A stretch of DNA of 64,000 nt, from NCBI GenBank assembly GCA_039545275.1, contig BCHS01000008.1, forward strand, positions 372,001 to 436,000, given 5' to 3'. The DNA is from Pseudomicrostroma phylloplanum. Taxonomy: Eukaryota > Basidiomycota > Exobasidiomycetes > Microstromatales. Positions within the stretch are counted from its first letter, which is position 1, and each line of letters begins with the position of its first letter. This document shows positions 30,631 through 41,750 of the stretch, in pieces. The notes under the pieces are model-generated. The model worked only from the letters and a program-made list of their open reading frames with translations. It searched no databases and had not been told where the DNA came from. Position numbers and translations under genes: made by a program.

Positions 30631-32995
30631 TCAAGCACAAACCACATTTTCCAACGCTCTGCGGGAATACACCAGCTGGTACGCGTTCTCAAATACCTCT
30701 TGCACTGTAGCCGGCCGAGCTTCAGTGTCATTGAGACGATACCACTGCGGAGAGGACAACACCATGGGTCAGCACGAGTCCCGATTCCACGAGGCAAGTC
30801 TTCGGCAGTCAGCACTCACTTGGTCCTGCCATTTGCAGAAACTCCAATAGTGGCCTGTATTGAGCGTCCCTTCGTGGACGATGACGCAGAATAGGTCATA
30901 GACGAAGCCGCTGCGAAGGCCGGGAGTGGACATTGCGTCAATTCAAGCTCTGCAGCCTGACGATCACCGTGCTCGCACCTAAACTCACTCAATTGCAATT
31001 GTATCGCTCCTGCCGTCTTGACTCTCGAGGACACTCGGTGTGACGAATTCCCTGACATCTAGCTGCATCGGAAACTTCACCTTGGTCTCGATCTTGAAGC
31101 TGCTCGTCGCCGTGTGTTCGAAGCGCTTGAGTTGGATGCACAGAACGGGAGGAAGCCTGCGTAGGCTGAGCTGCTTCGAGGCTTCTACTGGACCACACTG
31201 TGGGCATGTGTACGACGATGGAGGGAGACGCTCCGAGGTGCAGTAGCGTCTCAGGCAGTCCAGCAGGTCTTGCGGGTCTGTGCCTGATGAAAGGGAGGAG
31301 GACTTGACGCCATTGGTAGAAGTGGTAGGGTTATACCCCTTCTTGTCCTTCTTGCTAGCAGTGTCATCGACCCGCGATGGAACCAGCGGGCTCATGTCTT
31401 TGTCTTTCTTCTTCTTCTTGTGCTTGTTGCCGCCACCGTCGGTACCGTCGTCGTCTAGCAACGCGCTCAGCTCTCGGCTAGCCTGATGCTGAAGATGTTG
31501 CCTGTGCTCCGCTATGAGACCGGGAGGCCTCAAATCCACCGACAGATCGAGGACAGGATCGTGGGTCGAGGATCGATACCCGCATACTAAGCATCTCACG
31601 TCCGATTGGAGGACACCGGCAAAGGCTCGGTGTACCACGCAGTCGCAGAGCTTGTGCACAAAGTCAGGAGGCTGGCCGTCTTCTCTACCCTCCTCGGCCG
31701 CATAGCTCCATTCATTGTCCCTGATTTGCTCCTCTTGCGTCCCTTTCCCATCATTCTCATTCTCCCACTGAGGCACCTCAGGTTTGCGGGCAGAAGGGAG
31801 ACGATCGGGGTGCGCAAGGCAACTGTGCAGAGCATTCAGAGCCGAAATGAAGAACTCGTGGGAGTCTTGCTGTCCCGCTTGCGCGAGCTCTGACGATTCT
31901 TGAGCTCGCCAGATGGTGTACAGGAACGAAGAGGGCACCCATGGATCGGCAGGAGAGGCGGGTGAAGCCTTCTCGCCATCGTACGAGTAGAACTGAAGTG
32001 GGCAGAAAGAGCGGCAGGGTCAGCTCCTGACATCACGACGTCTTGTTGAGCCTTCTCACTTACATCTCTGAACATTTTGTCCATCTCACAAGCCATACAA
32101 GGCTCAAGGCCATTTGTGGGGCAGAGCTCCGCGTTATGCCTGTCCGCAAGGAAGAAGTTCCGGAGGATTGGGTTGTGCAGGAAGCTTTGAAGGATGACAG
32201 AGAGGAAACATGTAGCGCTCAGGTTGTGCATTCCCCGTGGGTTGCGTGTGCTGATACCATCCTGCGGCAGCTCGCAGAGGGCTTCCAGCTCCTTGTCATC
32301 TCCTAGCACCGGGCCCACACTACGACCAGTGGTTCGACCGCGTTCTTGATGGAAGATGAGATCGAAGCGAGGATCGGCCACGACACTGTTACAGTGCGAG
32401 CAATAGAGACTGCCAGAGTGAATGTCGAATGCTAATGTATGCTTCGACTTGAGGAGATGTCGTGCGATGCAAGACTGCTTGATAGGTTGCCGCCGAGAAG
32501 GATCAACGAAGCAGCCAGAGAATGCGCAGTCCAGACAGAGGTAGGGCTTCTGCAAGGCTGAGGAGCAACTCGAGCAGGTCGGGTGAGGCAAGAGCTGGAA
32601 GGAGGCATAAGAGCAGGTCAATATCATTCCCACAGTCAGCAGAGTCGTGCCGCACGAGCCCGATTGCTCACCTTCCGCCGCTTGCCAGTCTGCATGCCGT
32701 CGTGGTGATATTCTCCATAGAGGTCGTGCTCGTCTTGTTCATTATCCGTGTCGCTTTGCACTACTCCTCGCCTGACTCTCTTGCCCCATCGAAGACCGAT
32801 GGCATACCTTCGCAAGGTCTGCTTGAGCGTGGCTGGGCTAAGGGCGGCAATGTGGCTACAGCCGGGGTGGTAGTCTACCTGTGGGGCCACTGACGGCTTA
32901 TAGAGATTGGAGGTGGATGGACTCCTGTCGCGATGTATCGAAGGAGGAGGTGCGATTGAGGAGGCTCTACTGACAGAGGGTGAGCTGAATACCAT
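30631..32995 (-). CDS. UBP8: Ubiquitin-specific protease UBP8/USP22-like (SAGA deubiquitinase module)
   Basis: Five minus-strand exons, 32995-32672, 32594-32064, 31992-30989, 30910-30820 and 30744-30631, give 687 residues; all introns are 72-78 bp. Ubp8 removes ubiquitin from histone H2B in the SAGA complex. A ZnF-UBP domain spans exons 1-2 (GCSHIAAL, CSSCSSALQKPYLCLDC, LYCSHCNSVV). The catalytic Cys box is RGMHNLSATCFLS with C237. QQDSHEFF follows, then the catalytic His in NTGHYW (H640) and WYRLND (N655/D656). Two CxxC pairs (RCLVCG and YTCPQCG) give the USP zinc site. The segment between RELSALL and GTDPQDLLDCL is a Lys/Ser-rich insert with an NLS-like KHKKKKKDK. The final exon was found only by following the conserved USP C-terminus across a short intron. 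ATG 32995 is the first in-frame ATG. Confidence 0.9.
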
Positions 32996-33822
32996 CTTCA
33001 CTGTGTTCCGCAGGGAGGTCTAGGGGGCCAAGGGAATGGTAGAGCGGAGCCAGATGGAAGCACATCTCGAGCGGAAGCACAGGCAATTCTGCTGCTCCAC
33101 CTCACGCGTCACTCCGCCCTCACTACGAACCAACACCTCTACCTTCAATGAACAGGTCACGAAACACACCAATCCCGCCCATTCGTCTTTGCTCACGGCT
33201 CATCGGGGGGTCGACGGCGAGTGTGAAGGCAGGTGGCACGGTATCATTCGTTGGAAGTGCCCCGACATTGTTGTGTAAGCGCTGACTGCCCAGGAAGCTC
33301 ACGGGTAGATTACAAGGGCATCAGCCCTGGCGACGCACAAAGGGTAGTCGCTGGATAAAGTATAAGCATCGCACATTCTCGAGTCCTTCAGCGGAGGCCG
33401 GCAACTTTGATGATGGCAAAGATCGGGCCGCCGGCCGTAGGCTCGGCGGCTAGACTTGCTCCCCGCAGATTCGGGCTACTCCGCTAGACGGCGTAGACGG
33501 TCATTCAACCCGCCGCCGCCTTACTATGACGGGTATCCCGACTTCTTCCCGTCCACATTTTCTCTCCATCACTTTCCACTCCATATCCATTCCCTCCTCT
33601 TTGCTGTACCTCTTGACGAGTCAGCCAGAGGCTTACAGAGACTGTACCATCTTCGCTGAGGCTAGCTGTGCTTGCCCTCGGTGTTTGACTGTACCGCTTT
33701 CTTTCCGAGATCAAAAGCAAGGCCTTGACGGTCACATTGCGTCTCACTGATCTGCAGCCTCATCTCCCCTTTATATTTCATACCCACTGGTTGGGTTCCT
33801 CTCATTACCCTCTTACTCTAGA
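32996..33822. promoter_or_regulatory. Divergent promoter region, UBP8 / membrane protein
   Basis: 827 bp between opposed ATGs. An AT-rich TTTATATTTC element lies about 50 bp upstream of the plus-strand ATG and could serve as TATA box. A GGATAAAGTATAAGC stretch near 33351 is another candidate. CCGGC-rich short palindromes occur near 33430. No gene is supported. Confidence 0.45.
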
Positions 33823-36240
33823 ATGGTCGGTGCTACCAACCCTCAGACGGTTGGTACCGGCGGCTGGGCGGCTGCTTTGAGTAGTCGCGGGTTGGGTCAG
33901 AACATTCTTTTGGGCATTATGGCCCTCAGCGTCTTATCAGGTGTCCTCGCTGCTCCCAGTCCCGCTGGAGAAATGGGACAAGGCAGGTCGCTTGCAGCAG
34001 AAAGGCGAGGTGAAGATGAGTTTGGTGCGGCGATGGTACGCAGCGAGGGAAAGGCAGCGCGGGTGGGTGTTGCAGGAACCCAGGGTGAGCGCGCTGAGAG
34101 CTTTGCTATCTCCAATGAGCATCCAGAAGCTCGAGGATATAAGCACGGAGGCGCCGCTCCCATGGCGCGATGGCATCGCCGACACCAGAGGGCAAATGCA
34201 AGGGCCGTTGTCACCAAGACGGTGACCACCAAGGCAAAGACTAGCACTCGTGCTGCGGTGCACACGACTACCAAGAGCACTTCTTCTGCGTCACGCGGTA
34301 AGGGCCACTCTTACCTACAGAAAGTCGTCGACGATGACGATGAGAGTTCCAGTTCAAGCCGCACTGCATCCTCGAAGGCCTCTGCTCAAGTCTCCTCTAC
34401 CAGTGCGCCTGCAGCGATTTGGACATACGGGACAAGTCGTACAACACTCGCTCAGGCTGCCACACCTTCTACCTCTTACCTCGGACAAGCCACCTCTCTC
34501 AGCTCTGCTTCATCTACTGCTGCAACTTCTTCCTCTGCAACTGCCTCTCCTCCGCCTACGGCACAATCGTTGAGCTCGAATTCGCTCACGGTCAACAAGG
34601 TAGCAGCAGCCGCTTCGTCCACTCTGTCCGCTTTCAATGTGCACAGCAAGCTCTTCCCAGCTGTCGTGGTCATCATAATACTTGGCGTATTAGCGCTGTC
34701 CTGGCTTCTGTTCCTGGGCATTCGTGGCTATCGATGGAAGCAGCAAGAAAAGGCGGAAGAAGAAGCTCGCAGGGCTCGAATGTCTGCCACAGGCCGTCAT
34801 ATGGGTTCGGAGAATCACCACCAACGCTCTCGTAGCTCGGTGATCAAGACAGGGGCCAAGACTTTGCGCAAAGCGCTGTCCTCTGAAAAGTTGGGCGGAG
34901 ACTCTCCTGCGCCAGCAAGGGAGGGGTCCGTCTTGCTTGAAGTGGGCGACGAAGTCGTGTGTGTCCCTGTCGAGGTTGCCGAGGAGTACCAGGCTGCCAA
35001 GCGTATCTACGGCAATTCTCCGGATATGTGGAATGGAAAGCTGTATTTGTCGCAGTGTCTGGCTCGCCACAAGCGCAACGAGAGGCTCTGGGGTGGGGCA
35101 CCGCACACCCCGTCGCCCCTGAGCAATGTTGCCTCCTGGAATCATTCGAACTCGACACTCGTGTCGGACGGCTACCTGGACGAGGAGAAGCGGATCGAGG
35201 AGAAGCAAGGGCTTAGTACTCGACTGCTCGAGAACTTGCGGGCCATGCGCGCTGCCAAGGCAGCCGACGAGACGGATGATTCGATTGACCCTGAGAAGCT
35301 GGGAGCTCTGAATGACTTCAATCCATTTGTTACGCAGGGAGCCCGGTACCAGTGGGGAATCACTCCCAGCAGAAGCAGCAGTCAGCAAGAGGACGTCGAA
35401 GCACCGGCCAGAAGAAGCTCTGAGCTCCCCTATGCCCCTTTCACTCCTCAAATGATGCCTTCGCCGATCACCTTTGACAACTTCGACAGCACACCGCTCC
35501 CTCGTCAAATGTCCGTGCTCATCCGTCAACCCGTTCAGGAACGCGCGCCTTCTGTGTCGTCTCCTCGGATGATCCCTCTGCCTGCCTCTCCTATGCCGGA
35601 AGCTCTGCCGGAAGAAGGAGAGGCTACGGAGACGTTGACGTCTCTACGAGACCTGCCCAAAGTCAGCCTTGAAGACACGCCCTCACCGGAAGCCAGGACT
35701 CGCATCGTCTCTCGCCGTTATCGTCATCGTAGCTCAGCTGTACCGCCCATGCCAACGTCCTCTGCCGACGCATATGGATACCCTAGCCAACACATAGCAA
35801 TGCCTACGGCAAACCCTCGAGGTCGAGCGGCCTCGTACGCCGTCGCATCTCAGCCTGCGCCAGCTGGTCGCCCACGCGACCATCGAGCTGCATCTGTACC
35901 CATCCATCAATACCCGGAGACTAGCCCACATGCGTTGCCACCCCCGCCATCTGCTCCTGCTGCGCCAACTGCCCCTCCTTCGGCTCCCACCTACCCACAG
36001 GTCGTTGAGCAGGAGAGACAGCGAGCCCTCTCGAGCAGGATGTCTCCTGCCTCCTCGCGGGATCGTCTGCAACAAGTTCGCGCACACCTGCAGCAGGAGC
36101 GTCAGAGGGGTGTCTCGTATAGTGGCGGACCTGCCGCTGCACGCACGACCGAGCGCGGAAACAGGTACGTCTCTGGCCCGGCAGCTGCTCCCCCTAGGAA
36201 GGCGGCACCGGTGTGGACTAGACAACAGTCGCTCGAGTAG
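33823..36240 (+). CDS. Single-pass membrane protein with Ser/Thr-rich ectodomain
   Basis: A single exon of 805 codons. A hydrophobic segment at residues 27-43 followed by AAPSPAG looks like a signal peptide. Residues 45-276 are rich in Ser, Thr and Ala, as in O-mannosylated cell-surface proteins. A strong transmembrane helix follows (about 277-301, from LFPAVVVIIILGVLAL), with a basic stop-transfer GYRWKQQ. The cytoplasmic tail is about 500 residues, Pro/Ser-rich, with a better ordered patch at VLLEVGDEVVCVPVEVAEEY...NGKLYLSQCLARHKRNERLW. The layout resembles fungal wall-stress sensors (Wsc/Mid2 type), but there is no WSC cysteine domain in the ectodomain, so I do not name it. It may instead be an orphan surface protein. 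Confidence 0.8.
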   Translation: MVGATNPQTVGTGGWAAALSSRGLGQNILLGIMALSVLSGVLAAPSPAGEMGQGRSLAAERRGEDEFGAAMVRSEGKAARVGVAGTQGERAESFAISNEHPEARGYKHGGAAPMARWHRRHQRANARAVVTKTVTTKAKTSTRAAVHTTTKSTSSASRGKGHSYLQKVVDDDDESSSSSRTASSKASAQVSSTSAPAAIWTYGTSRTTLAQAATPSTSYLGQATSLSSASSTAATSSSATASPPPTAQSLSSNSLTVNKVAAAASSTLSAFNVHSKLFPAVVVIIILGVLALSWLLFLGIRGYRWKQQEKAEEEARRARMSATGRHMGSENHHQRSRSSVIKTGAKTLRKALSSEKLGGDSPAPAREGSVLLEVGDEVVCVPVEVAEEYQAAKRIYGNSPDMWNGKLYLSQCLARHKRNERLWGGAPHTPSPLSNVASWNHSNSTLVSDGYLDEEKRIEEKQGLSTRLLENLRAMRAAKAADETDDSIDPEKLGALNDFNPFVTQGARYQWGITPSRSSSQQEDVEAPARRSSELPYAPFTPQMMPSPITFDNFDSTPLPRQMSVLIRQPVQERAPSVSSPRMIPLPASPMPEALPEEGEATETLTSLRDLPKVSLEDTPSPEARTRIVSRRYRHRSSAVPPMPTSSADAYGYPSQHIAMPTANPRGRAASYAVASQPAPAGRPRDHRAASVPIHQYPETSPHALPPPPSAPAAPTAPPSAPTYPQVVEQERQRALSSRMSPASSRDRLQQVRAHLQQERQRGVSYSGGPAAARTTERGNRYVSGPAAAPPRKAAPVWTRQQSLE

Positions 36241-37587
36241 TGTGTTGATATGCGAGTCGTGTGTCGCGTCTAAACTGTCCCCTTTGCGTCGTGTCATTGC
36301 TACAGTCACCCATGTCTATAATTCGCTTTAATATTATGCCCTTAATTCCCACTTCCGCGTGACGCGTCGCGACCACGCAGCAATTCAGCGTGCGCGACCT
36401 GGAAATAAATTTGATGGCCTGTCAGGGCAGCAATCAAGGAAGCGCCCTGCTAATCGGTTCGGACCGGACTTTGCCAATGTGTATGTCGACAGCCACCTGT
36501 GGCTGGTCGATTGCTGTCCAGTGCTCAGCTCACTGCTCACTTCCTTCAAGTGTGGTCGTCAGGGGCGTCCTGCGCCCACCCTTTGTCCCGCTCGGCAAGC
36601 AGTGCGACAAGTGAGCGTGAGGTCATGGCTGCTCCTATCGAGGCAGCAGTGCTCACGTCCTTTGCCCAGCTGGGATTGGGGATCTGTCGACTGTCGTCTG
36701 GTGTCTTCTGAGCAGCACAGCCTGCGCTACCCCGTGTTCCACAATGGCTGCAGGGGGCGCAGCAGCGGTGCAAGGAGGAGCAAGACTCGGGAAGACAAGG
36801 AGGGATGAAAAAAGAGAGTGGCCCAACCGCGAAGATGCACGTCGGGTGAGGGCGCGTCGGGCGAGAGAGACGAGGGGGCGCGGCTTGTCTCCCTCAAAGA
36901 GGAAGGAGTGGCAGCAGCGGTACGCAGAGGCAGCCACTCTCCCCTACGCCGCCCTGGTTCTAGATCCGCCGTACTTGTCGTCCTCTGCCCTGCTCCTTCT
37001 CCCCCTTCTTCGACGACTGCTGCGACGTGCTCTCTATCGCTTCTCCGCCCTCGCCTTCCATCTATTCCCTCCCCGCCAAGCCGCTCACACCATCTTGCAG
37101 GACAGTCAGCTACTGCCTCTCTGCCAGAAAAGGTACCTCTACCTCTTAAATAGCCGGGAACTTCTCAGTCGTCCGCCGCTTTTGATCCCGTCCCAGACGA
37201 TCTCACAAGACTTTGCGACCACTAGGCTAGAACCACGGAAGCAAGAGGCGCGTGCAGAGCTCAGACGTACCGTGTCGGCTTCCTCCCTCTCTCTCCGCCT
37301 TCCTCCTTCTCAGCATCCTCCATCATCCTCGTCTCAACACTCAAGCATTTCATCCTTCGGGGAACCGGCTTCACATCTTCTCCACGGCTTTTGACGGTCG
37401 ACAGCATCTCAGCGCATCTCGGTGGCCAGCCCACTGCGCTCTAGCAAAAAGCCTCCGTATCTCGGCTTTTCTCGGTCACGCAGTCTCCCTTTGGTCCTCC
37501 CTAGACACCCTCATCAAGCATCCTCTGCCTCCCGCATCACCACCTCCCGCCTCGGCAGCTTGTCGACAGAACCTTCCATAGGCGATC
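36241..37587. other. Intergenic region, 1.35 kb
   Basis: No supported gene. The first third is the 3' flank of the membrane protein gene; the rest is a long CT-rich 5' region before the next gene. Several overlapping open frames exist on both strands, but they have low-complexity Arg/Ser/Leu composition and no splice-consistent extension. Confidence 0.55.
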
Positions 37588-38880
37588 ATGTCGTCTCGTC
37601 TACCATATGGCATCCGCACCCAGAGCGGTGCCGCCTCCTTCAAGCGTGAGGTGGAACAGTCCCTCGCACCCTGGCGGGAAATGATCGCCCGAGATGACGC
37701 CCGTGTCGTACGATCGATTCACTGTCCACAGGTGCCAAACGCAGCCGATGGGTTCTCCCCGATTGTGCTGTATCAGATCGCCGTGAGGGACACGGGCAAG
37801 GTGGTGCAAGTCTCCATCCAGGGCAAGCACAACCCGCTGCCCAACCCTGTCAGTGCTTGGAACGAGACGCGGGCCCAGAGCAGGAAGAGAAAGGGTGACG
37901 CCGCCTCTTCTGCTCCTAGTGGCAGTCGTACCGCGGGGGTCGGACGAAGCAGGACGGACTCTTCCGAGGGAAAGATGGCCGCCGCAAAGAGGAGATTGCA
38001 GATGATCAATGACGAGGAAGATGCTCGTGAGGCGGAAGCATGTCACGATGAGTACGCAGACGGCCGCTCCGAGCTCAGACACGATGACGAATGCGATGAA
38101 GAGGAAATGAGACAACGCAAGAGGGTGGCATTGCAAGGAGCCTACGCAAAGGAGGGTCAGCATTACGCCGACGATCAGCAGTACTACGACGGATATGACT
38201 ATGACGAAGCCGCACAAGCTGAAGAGGAAGACATCCCTGCGGATGTGATCGCACACGTCTCGCTTCACCCGCCAACACCTCAGAAGAAGCCCTCAAAGCC
38301 TTCTTCGCGGCTGCCCGGCCCTCCTCGCTACTCGGCAAGGAGGTCCACCTCGCTTGCTGCGCAGGGTTTGGCCCCGCAGTACGGCCTCAACGACCTCCGC
38401 GAACCCGACGGGTCCATCCGCTACTTCCCTTCCACGGCGGCCAACAGCGAGGCTGGAGAGTCCTGCAGCGGCGAGACTGTCCAGAGCAATGTCACGTACA
38501 CCCAGCAGAACCACCAGCAACGAGCTCTACGCAGGTCCAGCCGCCTCGCCTCCCTCCCTCCTGGTGCACTGGACGAGGAAATTCGTCACCACCAGGAGCA
38601 AGTTCGTGCAACTGCCCACCGACTCGCTGGAGTCGAGCTCCACCCGCTGGCCGAGGGCGAAGAGCAGCAGCAGCAGCAGCAGCAGCAAGAAGGGATGGAT
38701 GCGGGGGAGAATGAGGACGTGGACATGTCCTCGATGATCCTCGATTATGAAGACGAAGAGGAGACTCGTCTCGCTCATGAGCAGATGAGGAGAGAGGGAG
38801 AGAGGCGCATCCTCACTGAGCAGGAGGTGGACGACGAGATGATGTCCCTCGATCGGTGGATCAAGGAGGAGGCCTCGTGA
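37588..38880 (+). CDS. Unknown protein, probably nuclear, with acidic and poly-Gln segments
   Basis: A single exon of 430 codons starting at ATG 37588 after a long CT-rich leader. The N-terminal ~90 residues look folded (PYGIRTQSGAASFKREVEQ, IVLYQIAVRDTGKVVQVSIQ). A KRKGD basic patch follows, then an acidic region, a KKPSKPSSRLPG proline-rich segment, an RRSSRLASL basic motif, poly-Gln, and a strongly acidic C-terminus. Basic patches and acidic runs suggest a nuclear protein. I recognise no domain and assign no function. Confidence 0.7.
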   Translation: MSSRLPYGIRTQSGAASFKREVEQSLAPWREMIARDDARVVRSIHCPQVPNAADGFSPIVLYQIAVRDTGKVVQVSIQGKHNPLPNPVSAWNETRAQSRKRKGDAASSAPSGSRTAGVGRSRTDSSEGKMAAAKRRLQMINDEEDAREAEACHDEYADGRSELRHDDECDEEEMRQRKRVALQGAYAKEGQHYADDQQYYDGYDYDEAAQAEEEDIPADVIAHVSLHPPTPQKKPSKPSSRLPGPPRYSARRSTSLAAQGLAPQYGLNDLREPDGSIRYFPSTAANSEAGESCSGETVQSNVTYTQQNHQQRALRRSSRLASLPPGALDEEIRHHQEQVRATAHRLAGVELHPLAEGEEQQQQQQQQEGMDAGENEDVDMSSMILDYEDEEETRLAHEQMRREGERRILTEQEVDDEMMSLDRWIKEEAS

Positions 38881-39300
38881 GGCTTCTCATCGGGGACCGC
38901 CTCTTCACACGCACATGCCGGGCGGGAATTGGAGGGCTGGCCCTCTGGATTCTCAACTTGGCACCCACATCAGACCACACCGGAGACCCCGTCTCTATTG
39001 CTCGGGCTGTTCGTTCTCGACTTCTTCTGTCTCGCTTGCCTTGCTCATTCGGTCCTTCCCACCTCACTGTAGCTCGCGTCTCTGCCTCTTCCTCTCATGC
39101 ATCTCCATCCACTCGAAGCATCTTAAATCATGTCAAGGAAAAAGCCTCATCTTCACGCATAGCATCTCGTACTATTACATCCATATGGACAATCTCTACA
39201 ATCGACAATCTCATGTCTCAGACTCTTTGCGTGACCCTGCTCTTGCTCCCGCATCTTGTCCTGGCCTTGTCTGACGACTATCTCTGACTCCAATCCCCTC
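38881..39300. other. Convergent 3' region, 0.42 kb
   Basis: Lies between the stop codons of the unknown nuclear-type gene and the SNAPC3-like gene. It is CT-rich near 39010-39110. No gene, RNA or repeat is recognised. Confidence 0.6.
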
Positions 39301-41498
39301 TCAGTCCAGGAGCGGGACGATCGTCCACCCCTTCCCTCCACTTTGCAGCCTGCGCGTCGCCTCGTGCCAGCCGATGTTGAAGTCATCAGAAACCACCTGG
39401 GCGTTGCGTCGGAGGTTTTCCGCAGCAATGGCCGATGGGAGTCCACGTTGGTCTCCTCTTCCCTCGCCGCCATCCGCACTCTGCCCCTGAGGAGCAGCCC
39501 GCTCAGGCGAGGATGGGCGATCCCCCTCGTCCTGTGCGGCATGGTCCTGATTGGTGGCGACGTCTTTGGCTCTTCGCGTGTACTTGCGCTTGGCAGGTGG
39601 GCCAACAGCATCGGGCTCGTCTGCCTCGCCAAGGCGAGGAGCAGTCGTCTGGTCTTTGCTTTTGCCTTTTGGTTGAGGAAGCGGCAGGACGTGCCCTGTG
39701 AGGGCGGCGAGACAGGCAGGACAGAGCAGCTCTACCTCGCTCTTGAGGGCGGGAAGCGCTGGGCGGTGATCCTCTTCGCCCTGTGCTTCGACAGTCAACC
39801 CGTTCTCTTGGCCTTGACCTTGGCCTTGTTCATGACCGCGCTTTCTCCTTCTCCTCTCGCCGTCGGCGCCTTCGCTGCCGACTCTCTCCCCGCCTACCAC
39901 GGCGAACTTCGCAGTGAGCTTATCGCAGATGGTACAGTAGCCCAGACTGTACGTCTCCTGCATGCCGCGCAGACGTGCGAGGGTGGCAGTGGGTCGGCTG
40001 AGCTGGGCTGCCATGAGGTAGGTGGTCAGTGGATGACGGTACATCTGCTCATGTGCTTCAAAGGGAGCTTGGGCTTGATCGCTGGTAGGCCTCGGTGGCG
40101 GGGGGTCTGACTTCGGGTCGGGCAGCCGGACCTCGTCGATTATGAAGAAGTGCTCACAGATGCCTTGGTGGCAGTACCAGTATGGCTTGTGCAGGCGAAG
40201 CTTACCGAAGAGGTCGCCTATCTGGACCGAGGCGAGGTCGACCTTTTCGAGCTGCTCGTCGGTGTCTGAATGCGAAGTAAGCTGCTGATGGACATGTCTG
40301 TTCGAGTTGGACGAAAGATGGGTTCAGCTGAGTGTACAAGCTGAAGGTGCACGATGTTTCTGGGGTACTTACTCCAGCAACCGACCGCCTGCCTGACCAG
40401 CTAAGCAGCTTTCCATCAGCACCACCTTCTCAGCTGCTCTCTTCTTGCCGGTGTATCTTGTGCGATCCTTCAGATCAATGCCTTTGACCTTGCCGGCGTC
40501 TCCTACACCCGGCCTAGGATCTGTCTCTGTGTCTTCGTCCCTCTCCGGCAGGTCGTCCATACGGCATATGATCCCTTCGCATAGATCATGTAGCGTCTGA
40601 TTCGAGTAGATTTCCAGACGCTGGGAAGGCCGTGGATCCTCCTGCTTCTCATCTCTGAAGGTCCCGAATTTCGGCAAGAAGAGATTCTTTTCCATCGTCT
40701 CGTGTCTTGCTTCACTTTCGGACAGGTCGCCTGGAGTAGTGGCTTCAGTCTGTGAATCGTCAGTCTTGCTTCTCCTCTCTTGCTGGAACTCGTCATATCG
40801 CTTCTCTGCTGCTGCGCGAGCTCGACTTAGCCGCGTTGAGCGAAGGACATGGCGGGAGTAGACCGAGATGGTCAAGATGAGTGGTGGATGAGCATCCCCA
40901 GATGCAGTAGAGGAAGGATGTGTTGGGTTCGCAGTCGCTAAAGGGGAGTGCGCATATGCTGGATGAGGCGTCTGCAAGAGGTGACAAGGCACTGACCGAG
41001 CGATAGCTGACTCTGTGCTGGGATGAGCATCGCTCCAGAGGCGGTGCATGCGAGCATGGTCTTGGTGGAACCTGTTAAGACGACAAATCATCCGTCAGAC
41101 CTCCAGCATCAGCGAACAGGCGCTTCGATAGCCATCTTTACTCACTGGAATGTCTTAGGCAATAGTCGGTCCATCTTCGCCAGCTTCTGGTACCCGTCTC
41201 TTGTGGATGAGCTGCCGTTTTCAGCAGCATCATAATTCGACCATGCCTTCTGCCTTGCCCTGATTCTTCGCATGAGCTCTCCATCTCCTTCGAGCTCCCT
41301 CTCGACCTCCTGCTTAAGGGCCCCGATTACACCGTCGTTCCGTGCAGCGATGCTCGGAGGTACAGGAGGTGGAGCTGGAGGCAGCGAGGTGCCTGCCGGA
41401 AAGGCCTCCTCCCATGCGATGGGCGCCGATGGATGGTATGGCAGTACAGTGTCCGCTTCGCTACTCGCGGAGGGGCGAAGGTACCATCGACTCGCCAT
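39301..41498 (-). CDS. snRNA-activating protein complex subunit 3 (SNAP50/SNAPC3)-like protein
   Basis: Minus-strand exons 41498-41146, 41071-40373 and 40297-39301 give 682 residues; introns are 74 and 75 bp. The middle has the SNAPC3 strand PPLILTISVYSRHV, FGTFRDEK, and LEIYSNQTLHDLCEGIICRMDDL, matching the region before the SNAPC3 zinc domain. After intron 2 come QIGDLFGKLRLHKPYWYCHQGICEH (written here in two parts: QIGDLFGKLR, then YWYCHQGICEH at 391-400), FFIIDEVRL, YPL-like RHPLTTYL, GYCTICDK (C472, C475) and LLCPACL (C543, C546): the expected Cys/His zinc-binding set. In animals, SNAP50 binds the proximal sequence element of snRNA promoters. A Lys/Glu/Gly-rich insert separates the two CxxC pairs. 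The role in this fungus is inferred. Exon 3 start was chosen because only ATG-preceding AG at 40298 keeps the frame. Confidence 0.8.
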
Positions 41499-41750
41499 CT
41501 TCGAGACTTGCTTCCCCTACTGGCATCATTGACAGGCAATTGATCGCGTGACCAAGGAAGTCAGAGGTCCAGGTGCCTCTCATTTCGGCCAAGGAGCTTG
41601 TGCTTGGCTCGAGCCAGACGGAAAGAGCGGAAGGGCAGCTGCCGCCTCGGACAATTGGCCCACAGCTTCAAAATTTTGGCCGAGGACCGCCTCTCCTCCT
41701 CCAGATTCCCGTACCGAACCCATCACACCCGCCATCGCTCCTTCTGTACG

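Noticed and set aside
36744..37394. A 216-codon plus-strand frame upstream of the unknown nuclear-type gene.
   Set aside because: Arg/Leu/Ser-rich low-complexity translation in a CT-rich leader; no recognisable domain, and other frames there are equally open.
40870..41000. A possible extra intron in the SNAPC3-like gene (GTCAGT at 40996 with TTGCAG just downstream).
   Set aside because: The intron would be about 25 bp, too short, and reading through keeps the frame into the conserved LILTISVYSRHV strand.
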